Of a DNA stretch of 32,461 bases, positions 5,844 through 13,981 are shown piece by piece. Position 1 is the first letter of the stretch, and every line of letters begins with the position of its first letter. The position numbers were made by a program, and so were the translations under genes. The DNA is from Ruminococcus champanellensis 18P13 = JCM 17042 (GTDB taxonomy: Bacteria > Bacillota > Clostridia > Oscillospirales > Ruminococcaceae), in assembly GCF_000210095.1 (NCBI RefSeq), contig NC_021039.1, forward strand, positions 1,265,051 through 1,297,511. Direction: 5' to 3'. The notes beneath the pieces were generated by a model that was not told where the DNA came from, did not search any database, and saw only the letters and a program-made list of their open reading frames with translations.

Positions 5844-6872
5844 ATGGCGTCAGCTGCACAGAAGAGTATTAAATCCATCAGTTACGCCAAGTATGGATAC
5901 ATGTTTATAGCACCTTTTTTTATTGTCTATTGCATTTTCCAGCTTTGGCCATTGATCAACACATTTCGCTTGAGCTTCTACGGCAACGGCAAAACGCTTG
6001 AAACCTTTGTCGGGCTGAAGAAATTCCAGAACATTTTGTTCGGATCGGAAACAAGTATTCCCGCTCAGGCGATTCACGAAGAATTCTTTAATTATTTCCA
6101 GAACACCATCATCATTTGGCTGGGTAACTTTGTTCCCCAGATCATTCTGTCTTTGCTGCTGGCCGTTTGGTTTACAGATGCCAAGCTTAAAATTCCCGGA
6201 AAGGGATTTTTTAAGGTTATCATGTATATGCCGAACATCATTACCGCAGCATCCGTATCCGCACTGTTCCTGGTTCTGTTCGGGGATGGTAAATACGGCG
6301 CAATCAACTCCCTGTTGCTGAGCAAAGAAATGATCGTAGAGCCGATCCGGTTTATTACCGATAAGACCAACTCCAGAATCCTGGTTATGTTCATCCAGAC
6401 CTGGATGTGGTTCGGCAACACCATGATCATGCTTATGTCCGGTATCATGGGTATCAACCCGTCTCTGTTTGAGGCTGCGAATATCGACGGTGCAAACAGT
6501 TTCCAGATTTTCCGCAAGGTAACTTTGCCGTTGCTGCGTCCCATCATGGTTTACACCTTGATTACCTCCATGATCGGTGGTTTGCAGATGTTTGATATTC
6601 CGTATCTGCTGCATACGGGCAACACTTTGGTTCCGCATATTCAGACTGCTGCAGTCTTTGTATATGAAAAGTTCCATAAGACTCCGTATTCTCCGAGTTA
6701 CGGCTACTCTGCGGCTGCATCCGTGATTCTGTTCTTCATCACAGGCATTCTGGGCATCTTTGTATTCTACTTCAACCGGGATAAGGATGAAGCAGAACGG
6801 AAGAAAAAGCTCAAGAAGCTGAAAAAGCAGGCAAAGATGAGAAACAAGGGATTTGGAGGGCTTGATTTATGA
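5844..6872 (+). CDS. Sugar ABC transporter permease (MalF/UgpA type)
   Basis: This is a 342-residue inner-membrane permease. The start is ATG 5844 (MASAAQKS) after GAGAGGG; the GTG at 5835 lies inside the RBS. It has six predicted membrane segments, the first at YMFIAPFFIVYCIFQLWPLI. The cytoplasmic EAA loop, which contacts the ATPase, reads FEAANIDGANSFQIFRKVTL. The C-terminus is highly basic (RKKKLKKLKKQAK). It forms the channel with the next gene, which starts inside its stop (ATGA overlap). No ATPase gene is in the operon, so a shared MsmK/MsiK-type ATPase elsewhere is likely. Confidence 0.92.
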   Translation: MASAAQKSIKSISYAKYGYMFIAPFFIVYCIFQLWPLINTFRLSFYGNGKTLETFVGLKKFQNILFGSETSIPAQAIHEEFFNYFQNTIIIWLGNFVPQIILSLLLAVWFTDAKLKIPGKGFFKVIMYMPNIITAASVSALFLVLFGDGKYGAINSLLLSKEMIVEPIRFITDKTNSRILVMFIQTWMWFGNTMIMLMSGIMGINPSLFEAANIDGANSFQIFRKVTLPLLRPIMVYTLITSMIGGLQMFDIPYLLHTGNTLVPHIQTAAVFVYEKFHKTPYSPSYGYSAAASVILFFITGILGIFVFYFNRDKDEAERKKKLKKLKKQAKMRNKGFGGLDL

Positions 6873-7768
6873 GTAAAAAAGTAGTTTACGGCAAGAGCTC
6901 TGAAGCAAGCTATACCAGAAACACCCGGATCAAGTCTGCGATCATCGTGATTGTACTGCTTTTGTTGACGGTTATCTGTCTGCTTCCTCTGTACATTCTG
7001 ATCATCAACTCTACCCGGAATGTAACCCAGATTACAACAGAAGGTGTATCCCTCATTCCCGGTAGCTCCTTGATCCGTAATATCAAGGAATTGCTGAACA
7101 ATGATCTGTACGCCATGGTATATGACCCGCTGATCGGTTTGCGGAACAGCTTGTTCTTGGCTGGCTCTTCCACTTTTCTGATCGTGTTCTTCTCCGCCAT
7201 GACAGCATACGGTTTGGTTGTGTATGACTTCAAGGCAAAGGGCATTGCATTCACCTTTATTCTGGCTGTTATGATGGTGCCGGTTCAGGTTACATCCACC
7301 GGTTTCCTGCAGTTCATGATTCAGTTGGATCTGGAGGATACATACTGGCCGTTGATTATTCCGGGCATTGCGTCACCGGCGATCGTGTTCTTCATGCGGC
7401 AATCGCTGAAGTCCACTTTCCCGCTTGAGATTGTCGAAGCAGCTCGAATTGATGGCTGCGGCGAATTCAAGACCTTTATCAAGATTGCAATTCCCATGAT
7501 GAAGCCGGCAATTGCCGTTCAGGCGATTTTCGCATTCATCTCTAAGTGGAATGACTATTACACCACTTCCATGATTCTGATTTCCGGTAAGCTGAAACAG
7601 AAGACTTTGCCGATGATGGTAAGTGCGGTTATGTCGAACGATAAGACTGCTGACTACGGTGTCAACTACACCGCAATTATGCTGTCCATTATTCCGGTCT
7701 GCGCAGTTTATCTGGCGCTCTCCAAGTTCATCATTGCCGGCGTAGCACTCGGCGGTGTAAAGGAATAA
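6869..7768 (+). CDS. Sugar ABC transporter permease (MalG/UgpE type)
   Basis: This 299-residue partner permease overlaps the previous gene by 4 bases, implying translational coupling. Membrane segments start with SAIIVIVLLLLTVICLLPLY; the EAA loop EAARIDGCGEFKTFIKIAIP sits at about residues 191-210. The order binding protein, MalF-type, MalG-type is typical of CUT1 importers. It ends 14 bases before a strong terminator. Confidence 0.93.
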   Translation: MSKKVVYGKSSEASYTRNTRIKSAIIVIVLLLLTVICLLPLYILIINSTRNVTQITTEGVSLIPGSSLIRNIKELLNNDLYAMVYDPLIGLRNSLFLAGSSTFLIVFFSAMTAYGLVVYDFKAKGIAFTFILAVMMVPVQVTSTGFLQFMIQLDLEDTYWPLIIPGIASPAIVFFMRQSLKSTFPLEIVEAARIDGCGEFKTFIKIAIPMMKPAIAVQAIFAFISKWNDYYTTSMILISGKLKQKTLPMMVSAVMSNDKTADYGVNYTAIMLSIIPVCAVYLALSKFIIAGVALGGVKE

Positions 7769-7781
7769 TTTCACACATTGG

Positions 7782-7813
7782 AAAGCAGGGTATGTATTAT
7801 ACCCTGCTTTTTT
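7782..7813 (+). terminator. Intrinsic terminator after the sugar permeases
   Basis: AAAGCAGGGTA (7782-7792) pairs with TACCCTGCTTT (7800-7810) and runs into T6. It lies only 16 bases before the glgB start, so glgB depends on read-through or on a promoter I could not see. Confidence 0.88.
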
Positions 7814-7828
7814 ATTTGGGGGTAGTTT

Positions 7829-9679
7829 ATGATTCACGACTATTTGCAGGGACATGCCACCGCTGCTTACCGCTTTTTCGGTGCTCATCCCGACTCAAAT
7901 GGCTGTCAGTTCCGGGTTTATGCGCCAAAGGCCAGGCGGGCATGGGTTATATGCAGTCACAATGGCTGGGAGCCGATCCCCATGGATTATGACTTTTCCG
8001 GCTTTTATGCTTTGTATGCACCTGGGGCGGCACCTGGGGATATGTATAAGTTCCGGATCGAGCAGGCGGACGGCAGAATCGTGGACAAGGCGGATCCATA
8101 CGGGGTGCAGATGGAACTGCGCCCGAAAACAGCAAGTATTATCAATCGGCTGGATGGATTCAACTTTACGGATGATGCCTGGATGCACAAGCGGGACATT
8201 GGGTACAACATTCCCGTGAATATCTATGAGCTTCACTGTGGTTCCTGGCGGCAAAAGCCCCACGACCCAAATCAGAAGGAAGACTTTGGCTGGCTCAATT
8301 ACCGGGAACTTGCTAAGCAGCTGGTCCCCTATCTGAAGGAAAACCACTTTACGCATGTGGAACTGCTGCCCTTGTCTGAGCATCCTTTCGACGGATCCTG
8401 GGGCTACCAGGTCAGTGGGTTTTATGCTGTTACCTCACGCTACGGCACCCCACAGGATTTCATGGCGTTTGTAGACGCTTGTCATGCCAACGGGATCGGG
8501 GTCATCCTGGATTTCGTGCCGGTACACTTTGTGACTGATGAGTTTTCCTTGATTCGTTTTGACGGCACACCTCTTTATGAGTATGAGGAACAGGATATCG
8601 CCTACAGCCAGTGGGGAAGCTGTAACTTCGATTACTACAAGCCAACGGTTCGCAGCTTTCTGATTTCTGCTGCATGCTTCTGGCTAGAGCACTATCATGT
8701 GGACGGACTGCGGATGGATGCCATCAGCAACGTGCTGTACTGGCAGGGGGATATGTCCCGGGGCATCAACATCGGGGGCGTTCAGTTTCTCAAGGAGTTG
8801 AATTACCAGATCAAGCAGCGGTTTCCCAATGTGATGCTGATCGCCGAGGATTCTACCAACTTCCTGAAGGTGACGGCTCCGGTGCATTATGACGGGCTGG
8901 GCTTTGACTACAAGTGGGATATGGGCTGGATGAACGATACGCTGGATTTTTTCCGGATGCCGCCTGCTCAGCGCTGTTCCAGATATCACCAGCTTTCCTT
9001 TTCCATGATGTATTTCAGCAGCGAGTTGTATTTACTCCCCTTCTCCCACGATGAGGTGGTGCATGGAAAAGCCACCATCATGCAGAAAATGTGGGGGAAT
9101 TATCAGGTGAAGTTTCCCCAGTGCCGGGCACTTTACGCCTACATGTTTACCCATCCGGGCAAAAAACTCAACTTCATGGGCAATGAGATCGGGCATTTCC
9201 GGGAGTGGGACGAAAAGGTGGAGGTGGACTGGTTCCTGCAAAAATACCCGCTCCACGATTCCTTCCACCAGTATTTCCGCCGGTTGTGCCAGCTGTATCA
9301 GACCATGCCGGCGCTGTACATGAATGAGTACGATCCCACCGCATTCTCCTGGCTGGAAGTGGATGCACCGGAGGCGTGTGTATATGCCTACCGCCGGAGC
9401 GCCAATGGGCAGACTGTGATCACTGTGCTGAATCTGTCCGACCGAAGCTATGCCCCCTTCTATGTGGGTGTGGATGCCCCCTGCGCTATGCGGGAAGTGC
9501 TGAACAGCGACGCTTTTTGCTGGAGCGGTGAGGGTATGGTGAATGAGGGCGTTATCACAACGGAGAAGAAAGCCCATAAAGGGCGGAGCTATCGGTTTGC
9601 TGTGAAGCTGGCACCCTTTTCTGCGTCCATTCTGGAAGTGATCCCGCCCAAACAGTCACAGGTGAAGACAAAAAAATAG
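7829..9679 (+). CDS. glgB: 1,4-alpha-glucan branching enzyme
   Basis: This 616-residue GH13 enzyme makes alpha-1,6 branches in glycogen. An N-terminal CBM48-like beta domain (about 14-115; CQFRVYAPKARRAWVICSHN) precedes the (beta/alpha)8 barrel. Conserved barrel regions are visible: DFVPVHF, DGLRMDAISNVLYW with nucleophile D297, LIAEDST with acid/base E340, and SHDEVVHGK with transition-state D408. The GlgB-type GNEIG/FREWDE region follows, then a C-terminal beta domain. The RBS is GGGGGTA about 6 bases before ATG. It follows the sugar importer across a terminator, suggesting that imported glucan is partly stored as glycogen. No other glg genes are in the window. The length is slightly under the usual 630-730, consistent with a single N-terminal domain. 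Confidence 0.94.
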   Translation: MIHDYLQGHATAAYRFFGAHPDSNGCQFRVYAPKARRAWVICSHNGWEPIPMDYDFSGFYALYAPGAAPGDMYKFRIEQADGRIVDKADPYGVQMELRPKTASIINRLDGFNFTDDAWMHKRDIGYNIPVNIYELHCGSWRQKPHDPNQKEDFGWLNYRELAKQLVPYLKENHFTHVELLPLSEHPFDGSWGYQVSGFYAVTSRYGTPQDFMAFVDACHANGIGVILDFVPVHFVTDEFSLIRFDGTPLYEYEEQDIAYSQWGSCNFDYYKPTVRSFLISAACFWLEHYHVDGLRMDAISNVLYWQGDMSRGINIGGVQFLKELNYQIKQRFPNVMLIAEDSTNFLKVTAPVHYDGLGFDYKWDMGWMNDTLDFFRMPPAQRCSRYHQLSFSMMYFSSELYLLPFSHDEVVHGKATIMQKMWGNYQVKFPQCRALYAYMFTHPGKKLNFMGNEIGHFREWDEKVEVDWFLQKYPLHDSFHQYFRRLCQLYQTMPALYMNEYDPTAFSWLEVDAPEACVYAYRRSANGQTVITVLNLSDRSYAPFYVGVDAPCAMREVLNSDAFCWSGEGMVNEGVITTEKKAHKGRSYRFAVKLAPFSASILEVIPPKQSQVKTKK

Positions 9680-9690
9680 ACATTGCTGCG

Positions 9691-9724
9691 AACATCCGGA
9701 GAAATTCTCCGGATGTTTCTTTTT
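9691..9724 (+). terminator. Intrinsic terminator after glgB
   Basis: AACATCCGGAG (9691-9701) pairs with CTCCGGATGTT (9707-9717), followed by TCTTTTT. Confidence 0.92.
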
Positions 9725-9729
9725 GGGGC

Positions 9730-9758
9730 TTGACAAATCATGCAGAGTATGCTATGAT
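9730..9758 (+). promoter_or_regulatory. Promoter of DUF3793-flavodoxin operon
   Basis: TTGACA (9730-9735), 17 bases, TATGAT (9753-9758) with an extended -10 TG. The expected start point, about 9765, coincides with the first palindromic operator. Confidence 0.82.
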
Positions 9759-9765
9759 TCTATCA

Positions 9766-9781
9766 GTAAGCATATGCTAAC
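9766..9781. promoter_or_regulatory. Palindromic operator copy 1 (GTAAGC-N4-GCTAAC)
   Basis: GTAAGCATATGCTAAC differs by one base from a perfect palindrome of the form GTTAGC-N4-GCTAAC. It covers the predicted transcription start, so a bound protein would repress. Copies 2 (9821) and 3 (10956) share the pattern. Confidence 0.7.
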
Positions 9782-9820
9782 TTGTCACAGAAGTTGGATC
9801 TGCTTTTTCAAACCATGCAC

Positions 9821-9836
9821 GTTAGCTTATGCTAAC
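9821..9836. promoter_or_regulatory. Palindromic operator copy 2 (GTTAGC-N4-GCTAAC)
   Basis: GTTAGCTTATGCTAAC has perfect GTTAGC/GCTAAC arms. It lies 55 bases (centre to centre) downstream of copy 1 and directly before the RBS AAAGGAGG, within the leader. Confidence 0.72.
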
Positions 9837-9852
9837 TGAAAGGAGGGTGCAT

Positions 9853-10425
9853 ATGTCCAAACAGGAGTGCCGGCAATTTGAGCAAAAGCTTGCCTACCAT
9901 ACAGCCCCGTCCCTGCTGGGAATCAAATGCGCAAATCTGGTTTCCCTGCGGTTGGATCAATTTGATGTGGCAGGGCAAAGCGCCCGATTTAATCGCAAGG
10001 CAGTGAGCCGTGGACTGAAGATCCGGCTGATGTGCCGCTGTCAGCGGTGCATGCTGGTTCTGGTTTATAACGAGAAGCTGCTGTCGGCAAGTCTGGCGGA
10101 TCCCTGCCGCCGAAGAATCCTTGCACGATATGGCTATGCCCCTGAACCGGATCTCCAACGGGATCTGGATCGGCTTGCCCAGCGCATGGGGCAGGCGGTT
10201 GAATTTCCCCACGAGATCGGCATCTTTCTGGGGTATCCCACGGAGGATGTGGAAGGGTTCATTGCCCACAAGGGGGAGCATTACAAGCTGTGCGGCAGTT
10301 GGAAGGTATACGGGGATCCGGAACAGGCCCAGCGCAGCTTTCGGAATTATGAGCGGTGCAGGAAATTCCTGTGCAATAAGCTAAACCAGGGCGTGGACAT
10401 TTATCGCGCACTGAAGATTTCTTAG
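9853..10425 (+). CDS. DUF3793 family protein
   Basis: This 190-residue cytoplasmic protein starts at ATG 9853 because AAAGGAGG is 7 bases upstream; the in-frame ATG 9829 lies inside operator copy 2. The C-terminal half carries the DUF3793 hallmark EFPHEIGIFLGYPTEDVEGF, then YKLCGSWKVYGD and FRNYERCRKFL. The N-terminus has a cysteine pair CRCQRC. The biochemical function of the family is unknown. It is often found beside flavodoxin and ferrous-iron uptake (feo) genes in Clostridia (from memory), and here flavodoxin follows after 10 bases with its RBS overlapping the stop. Co-regulation through the shared palindrome suggests a metal or redox role; that part is inference. Confidence 0.88.
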   Translation: MSKQECRQFEQKLAYHTAPSLLGIKCANLVSLRLDQFDVAGQSARFNRKAVSRGLKIRLMCRCQRCMLVLVYNEKLLSASLADPCRRRILARYGYAPEPDLQRDLDRLAQRMGQAVEFPHEIGIFLGYPTEDVEGFIAHKGEHYKLCGSWKVYGDPEQAQRSFRNYERCRKFLCNKLNQGVDIYRALKIS

Positions 10426-10435
10426 GAGGTTTCAT

Positions 10436-10843
10436 ATGAAGACAGCAGTGATTTATTGGAGCGGAACCGGCAACACAGAACAGATGGCCATGGCTGTGGC
10501 TGAGGGCGCAGGTGCTGACCTGTTTAAGGTATCGGAGTTTACCGGCAAGATCGCTGATTATGATCGGATCGCATTGGGCTGCCCGGCAATGGGCGCTGAG
10601 GAACTGGAGGAAACCGAGTTTGAGCCCTTTTTCGCCTCCATCGAAGGTGAACTGAGCGGCAAGACCGTGGGTCTGTTCGGCTCCTATGGCTGGGGTGATG
10701 GAGAGTGGATGCGTTCCTGGGTGGATCGTGCGACTGGGGCAGGCGCTACGGTGCTGGATGGGGAAGGACTCATGGCAAATGAAGCGCCCTCCGACGAGGA
10801 TCTGGAAAAGTGCAAGGCGTTTGGCGCAAGGCTTGCCCAGTAA
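10436..10843 (+). CDS. Flavodoxin
   Basis: This 135-residue short-chain flavodoxin is a soluble FMN-binding electron carrier that replaces ferredoxin, often when iron is scarce. The N-terminal strand and phosphate loop read AVIYWSGTGNTEQM (residues 4-17). A ring-contacting loop is LGCPAMGAEELEE (about 47-60), and GLFGSYGWGDGEWM (about 80-93) forms the second flavin loop. RBS AGGAGG overlaps the DUF3793 stop, so the two genes form one operon. A terminator follows directly. Confidence 0.93.
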   Translation: MKTAVIYWSGTGNTEQMAMAVAEGAGADLFKVSEFTGKIADYDRIALGCPAMGAEELEETEFEPFFASIEGELSGKTVGLFGSYGWGDGEWMRSWVDRATGAGATVLDGEGLMANEAPSDEDLEKCKAFGARLAQ

Positions 10844-10859
10844 GTGCCATAAGATTTCA

Positions 10860-10895
10860 CAGAAAAGCCTGCTTTTATGCGGGCTTTTCTGTTTA
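10860..10895 (+). terminator. Intrinsic terminator after flavodoxin
   Basis: CAGAAAAGCC (10860-10869) pairs with GGCTTTTCTG (10882-10891), with three more inner pairs and TTTATG after the stem. It ends the DUF3793-flavodoxin unit before the ABC operon promoter. Confidence 0.82.
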
Positions 10896-10919
10896 TGTGG
10901 ATGAAAAACCAGTCAGGGC

Positions 10920-10950
10920 TTGACAGATGCTTTCTTTTGGAGTATGCTAT
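10920..10950 (+). promoter_or_regulatory. Promoter of the ABC/FtsX operon
   Basis: TTGACA (10920-10925) lies 17 bases before TATGCT (10943-10948). AGTATGCTAT also occurs in the DUF3793 and ComEA-like promoters. The -10 match is weaker than the -35, leaving room for activation or repression. Confidence 0.65.
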
Positions 10951-10955
10951 TTGTA

Positions 10956-10971
10956 GTTAGCTAAAGCTAAC
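10956..10971. promoter_or_regulatory. Palindromic operator copy 3 (GTTAGC-N4-GCTAAC)
   Basis: GTTAGCTAAAGCTAAC has the same perfect arms as copy 2 and begins 7 bases after the -10, covering the predicted transcription start. This links the ABC/FtsX genes to the DUF3793-flavodoxin unit. Confidence 0.72.
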
Positions 10972-10991
10972 CAATTGGAAGGAGGGGTATT

Positions 10992-11690
10992 ATGTTCCTT
11001 GAAATCCGTGGAATCAAAAAGCATTTTGGCGAGGGCGAAAGCCGGGTGGAGGTACTCAAAGGCATCGACCTGGAAATTGCGAAGGGGGAGATTTGTGTTC
11101 TGCTGGGACCATCCGGCAGCGGCAAGTCCACCCTGTTGAATATCATCGGCGGCATTGACAATGCGGACAGCGGCTATATTTCCATCAATGGGGAAAAGAC
11201 CGCAGAGATGAACGAAAAAGCGCTGACCCTGTACCGCCGGAAGCATCTGGGGTACATTTTTCAGATGTACAACCTGATTCCCAATCTGAATATCAAAGAA
11301 AATGTGGAGGTAGGGGCATACCTCAGCGACAATCCACTGGATGTGGATGAGTTGCTCAAGACTTTGGGACTGTATGAGCATCGGCACAAGCTGCCCAATC
11401 AGTTGTCCGGCGGGCAGCAGCAGCGTACCGCCATCGGCAGAGCCATTGTAAAGAATCCGGATATTCTGCTGTGTGATGAGCCGACCGGTGCATTGGATTA
11501 CAGCACCTCCAAGGAGATTCTGAAGCTGATCGAAGAGGTGAACCGGAAATTCGGCAATACGGTGATCATGGTGACGCACAATGACGCCATTAAGCTGATG
11601 GCGGATCGGGTGGTCAAGCTGCGGGATGGCATGATCCGGAAGAATTACCTGAACGAGCACCGGACAAGTGCGGCAGAGCTAGAATGGTAA
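10992..11690 (+). CDS. ABC transporter ATP-binding protein (MacB/LolD type)
   Basis: This 232-residue ATPase has Walker A GPSGSGKST (about 37-45), Q-loop YIFQMYNLIPNLN, signature LSGGQQQRTAIGRA (about 138-151), Walker B ILLCDEPTGALD and the switch histidine in MVTHND. The LSGGQQQR/GALD pattern places it with MacB, LolD and BceA, which power FtsX-type permeases. The RBS GGAAGGAGG lies 5-8 bases before ATG 10992. The permease gene follows after 12 bases. It is likely repressed by a regulator binding operator copy 3. Confidence 0.95.
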   Translation: MFLEIRGIKKHFGEGESRVEVLKGIDLEIAKGEICVLLGPSGSGKSTLLNIIGGIDNADSGYISINGEKTAEMNEKALTLYRRKHLGYIFQMYNLIPNLNIKENVEVGAYLSDNPLDVDELLKTLGLYEHRHKLPNQLSGGQQQRTAIGRAIVKNPDILLCDEPTGALDYSTSKEILKLIEEVNRKFGNTVIMVTHNDAIKLMADRVVKLRDGMIRKNYLNEHRTSAAELEW

Positions 11691-11702
11691 GGAGGGAGTT
11701 TG

Positions 11703-13967
11703 ATGAAAAATCCTCTGAACAAGCGGCTGCCCCGGGAGCTGAAAAGCGAGATTGGCAAGTACCTTGTGCTGTTTCTGTTCCTGGCGGGTATGATTTCCAT
11801 TGTGTCCGGCTTTCTGGTTGCCAACCGGAGCATGATCATTACCTACGATGAAAGCTTTGACAAATACAACATTGAGGATGGCAACTTTGAGCTGTATGCC
11901 CAGGCAAATGATGCGCTGCTGGAGCGGTTGAACGGGGAGAAGCTGACGGTGTACCCGAATTTCTACCTGGAGCGTGAAACCGCCCAGGTGGACAGCACCC
12001 TGCGGATCTTTGTCAATCGGGAACAGGTGGATAAGGTTTGCCTGATGGAGGGTGCATTGCCGGAGCGGACGAATGAGATCGCCATTGACCGGATGTATGC
12101 GGACAACAACAGCCTGTCCGTGGGGGATACGCTGACGGTGGGGGAGAAGTCCCTGCGTATTACCGGACTGGTTGCCCTGTCGGATTACAGCGCTCTGTAT
12201 GCCAGCCCCTCGGACATGATGTTCGACTCCATCAAATTTGGCGTGGCGATCATGACCCAGGAGGGCTTTGACAGCATGGGGGATGCCCATTTCCACTACA
12301 GCTACGCCTGGATCTATGACGATCCTCCGGCGGACGACTCCCAGGCAAAGGAAATGTCCGAAGCCTTTCTGAAGACGCTGGCAGCGGATGCAGCGGCGGA
12401 GCAGAATGCAGTCACCGGCTTTATCCCCGCCTACAGCAACCAGGCGATCATCTTCACCGGTTCAGATCTGAAGGGGGACAATACCATGATCACCGTGTTC
12501 CTGTATGTGGTGATCCTCATCATTGCCTTTGTCTTTGCTATCACTGCCAGCAACACCATTTCCAAGGAAGCCAACGTGATTGGTACCCTCCGGGCGTCCG
12601 GCTACACAAGGGGCGAGCTGGTGCGGCATTACATGACCATGCCCATGCTGGTGATGCTGGTGGCAGCCATTGTGGGAAATGTGCTGGGGTATACCCTGCT
12701 CAAGCAATACATGGCGGATATGTATTACGGCAGTTACAGCTTGCCCACCTATGTGACCCACTGGAATGGGGACGCTTTTGTCAAGACCACAGTGGTGCCC
12801 CTGATCCTTATGTTCTGCATCAATCTGCTGGTGCTGGTGAACAAAATGAGCCTTTCGCCGCTGAAATTCCTGCGGCGGGATCTGAAACGCCGGCAGAAGA
12901 AAAAGGCATTCAAGCTGAATACGAAAATCGGCATTCTCAAGCGGTTCCGGCTGCGTGTGATCTTCCAGAACATGCCCAACTATGTGACGATCATCATCGG
13001 CGTACTGTTCGCCAATTTCCTGCTGCTGTTCGGGTTCATGTTCGGCCCCCTGCTGGATCACTACCAGGAGGAGATCACCAGCAATCTAATCTGTCAGTAT
13101 CAGTATGTGCTGAAGGCGCCCCAGGAAACCAACACACCCGGTGCAGAGAAGTACAGTGTTGCATCGCTGAAAACGGTGGATGATAAGCGGAAAAGCGAGG
13201 ATGTAACCGCCTACGGAGTGGTGCCGGACAGCGCTTATCTGGATCTGAACTTTGACGGGGGCGTGGTGATCTCCAATGCCTATGCGGAAAAGTTCGGGCT
13301 TTCCGCCGGAGATACCCTTCGGGTGAAGGAGGCATACGGGGACAAGGAATACAGCTTTCCCATCAAGGGCGTGTATTATTATCCTGCCGGCATTGCCGTA
13401 TTTATGGAGCAAAGTGCATTCCACAGCACCTTTGACCAGTCGGCGGATGCCTTTAATGGCTATTTTTCCAACCAGAAGATTACGGACATTGAGGATCTGT
13501 ACGTTGCCACCACCATTACAGTGGACGATATGACCAAGACCTCCCGGCAGCTGAAGCAGTCCATGGGCAATATGATGGTGCTCTTTCTGGTGTTCGGGGT
13601 TGCTATGTTCATGCTGATCGTGTATCTCCTGTCCAAGATCATTCTGGAGAAGAATGCCCAGTCCATTTCCATGACCAAGATCCTGGGCTACAGCAACCGG
13701 GAGATCAACAGTCTGTACATTACCACCACCTCCCTTGTGGTAATCAGTTCCATGCTGCTGACCATTCCTCTGTGCGCATACCTGATGAAAACCGTGTGCG
13801 TGTATATCTTCTCGGATTACTCCGGCTGGTTCGCATACTATGTGCCACTTACGGTGTACGTGAAGATGTTCCTGCTTGGCGTGTGCAGCTACCTTGCGGT
13901 GGCATACCTCCAGACCCGGAGCATCAAGGGCGTGCCTCTGGGAGAAGCCCTCAAAAATGTGGAATAA
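11703..13967 (+). CDS. FtsX-like ABC transporter permease
   Basis: This is a 754-residue membrane protein. ATG 11703 follows GGAGGGAG by 7 bases (an overlapping TTG at 11700 is a less likely start). Layout: an N-terminal membrane helix (YLVLFLFLAGMISIVSGFLV), a large extracellular domain (about 45-250) with MacB-like strands, three helices around ITVFLYVVILIIAFVFAITA, a basic linker LRRDLKRRQKKKAF, a further helix at NYVTIIIGVLFANFLLLFGF, a second extracellular domain and three terminal helices. It has two FtsX units, as in exporters that move lipoproteins, peptides or lipids out of the membrane rather than solutes across it. No substrate gene, peptide precursor or histidine kinase is adjacent. 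The substrate is unknown. Confidence 0.9.
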   Translation: MKNPLNKRLPRELKSEIGKYLVLFLFLAGMISIVSGFLVANRSMIITYDESFDKYNIEDGNFELYAQANDALLERLNGEKLTVYPNFYLERETAQVDSTLRIFVNREQVDKVCLMEGALPERTNEIAIDRMYADNNSLSVGDTLTVGEKSLRITGLVALSDYSALYASPSDMMFDSIKFGVAIMTQEGFDSMGDAHFHYSYAWIYDDPPADDSQAKEMSEAFLKTLAADAAAEQNAVTGFIPAYSNQAIIFTGSDLKGDNTMITVFLYVVILIIAFVFAITASNTISKEANVIGTLRASGYTRGELVRHYMTMPMLVMLVAAIVGNVLGYTLLKQYMADMYYGSYSLPTYVTHWNGDAFVKTTVVPLILMFCINLLVLVNKMSLSPLKFLRRDLKRRQKKKAFKLNTKIGILKRFRLRVIFQNMPNYVTIIIGVLFANFLLLFGFMFGPLLDHYQEEITSNLICQYQYVLKAPQETNTPGAEKYSVASLKTVDDKRKSEDVTAYGVVPDSAYLDLNFDGGVVISNAYAEKFGLSAGDTLRVKEAYGDKEYSFPIKGVYYYPAGIAVFMEQSAFHSTFDQSADAFNGYFSNQKITDIEDLYVATTITVDDMTKTSRQLKQSMGNMMVLFLVFGVAMFMLIVYLLSKIILEKNAQSISMTKILGYSNREINSLYITTTSLVVISSMLLTIPLCAYLMKTVCVYIFSDYSGWFAYYVPLTVYVKMFLLGVCSYLAVAYLQTRSIKGVPLGEALKNVE

Positions 13968-13981
13968 TCACCGCCTTGTAA

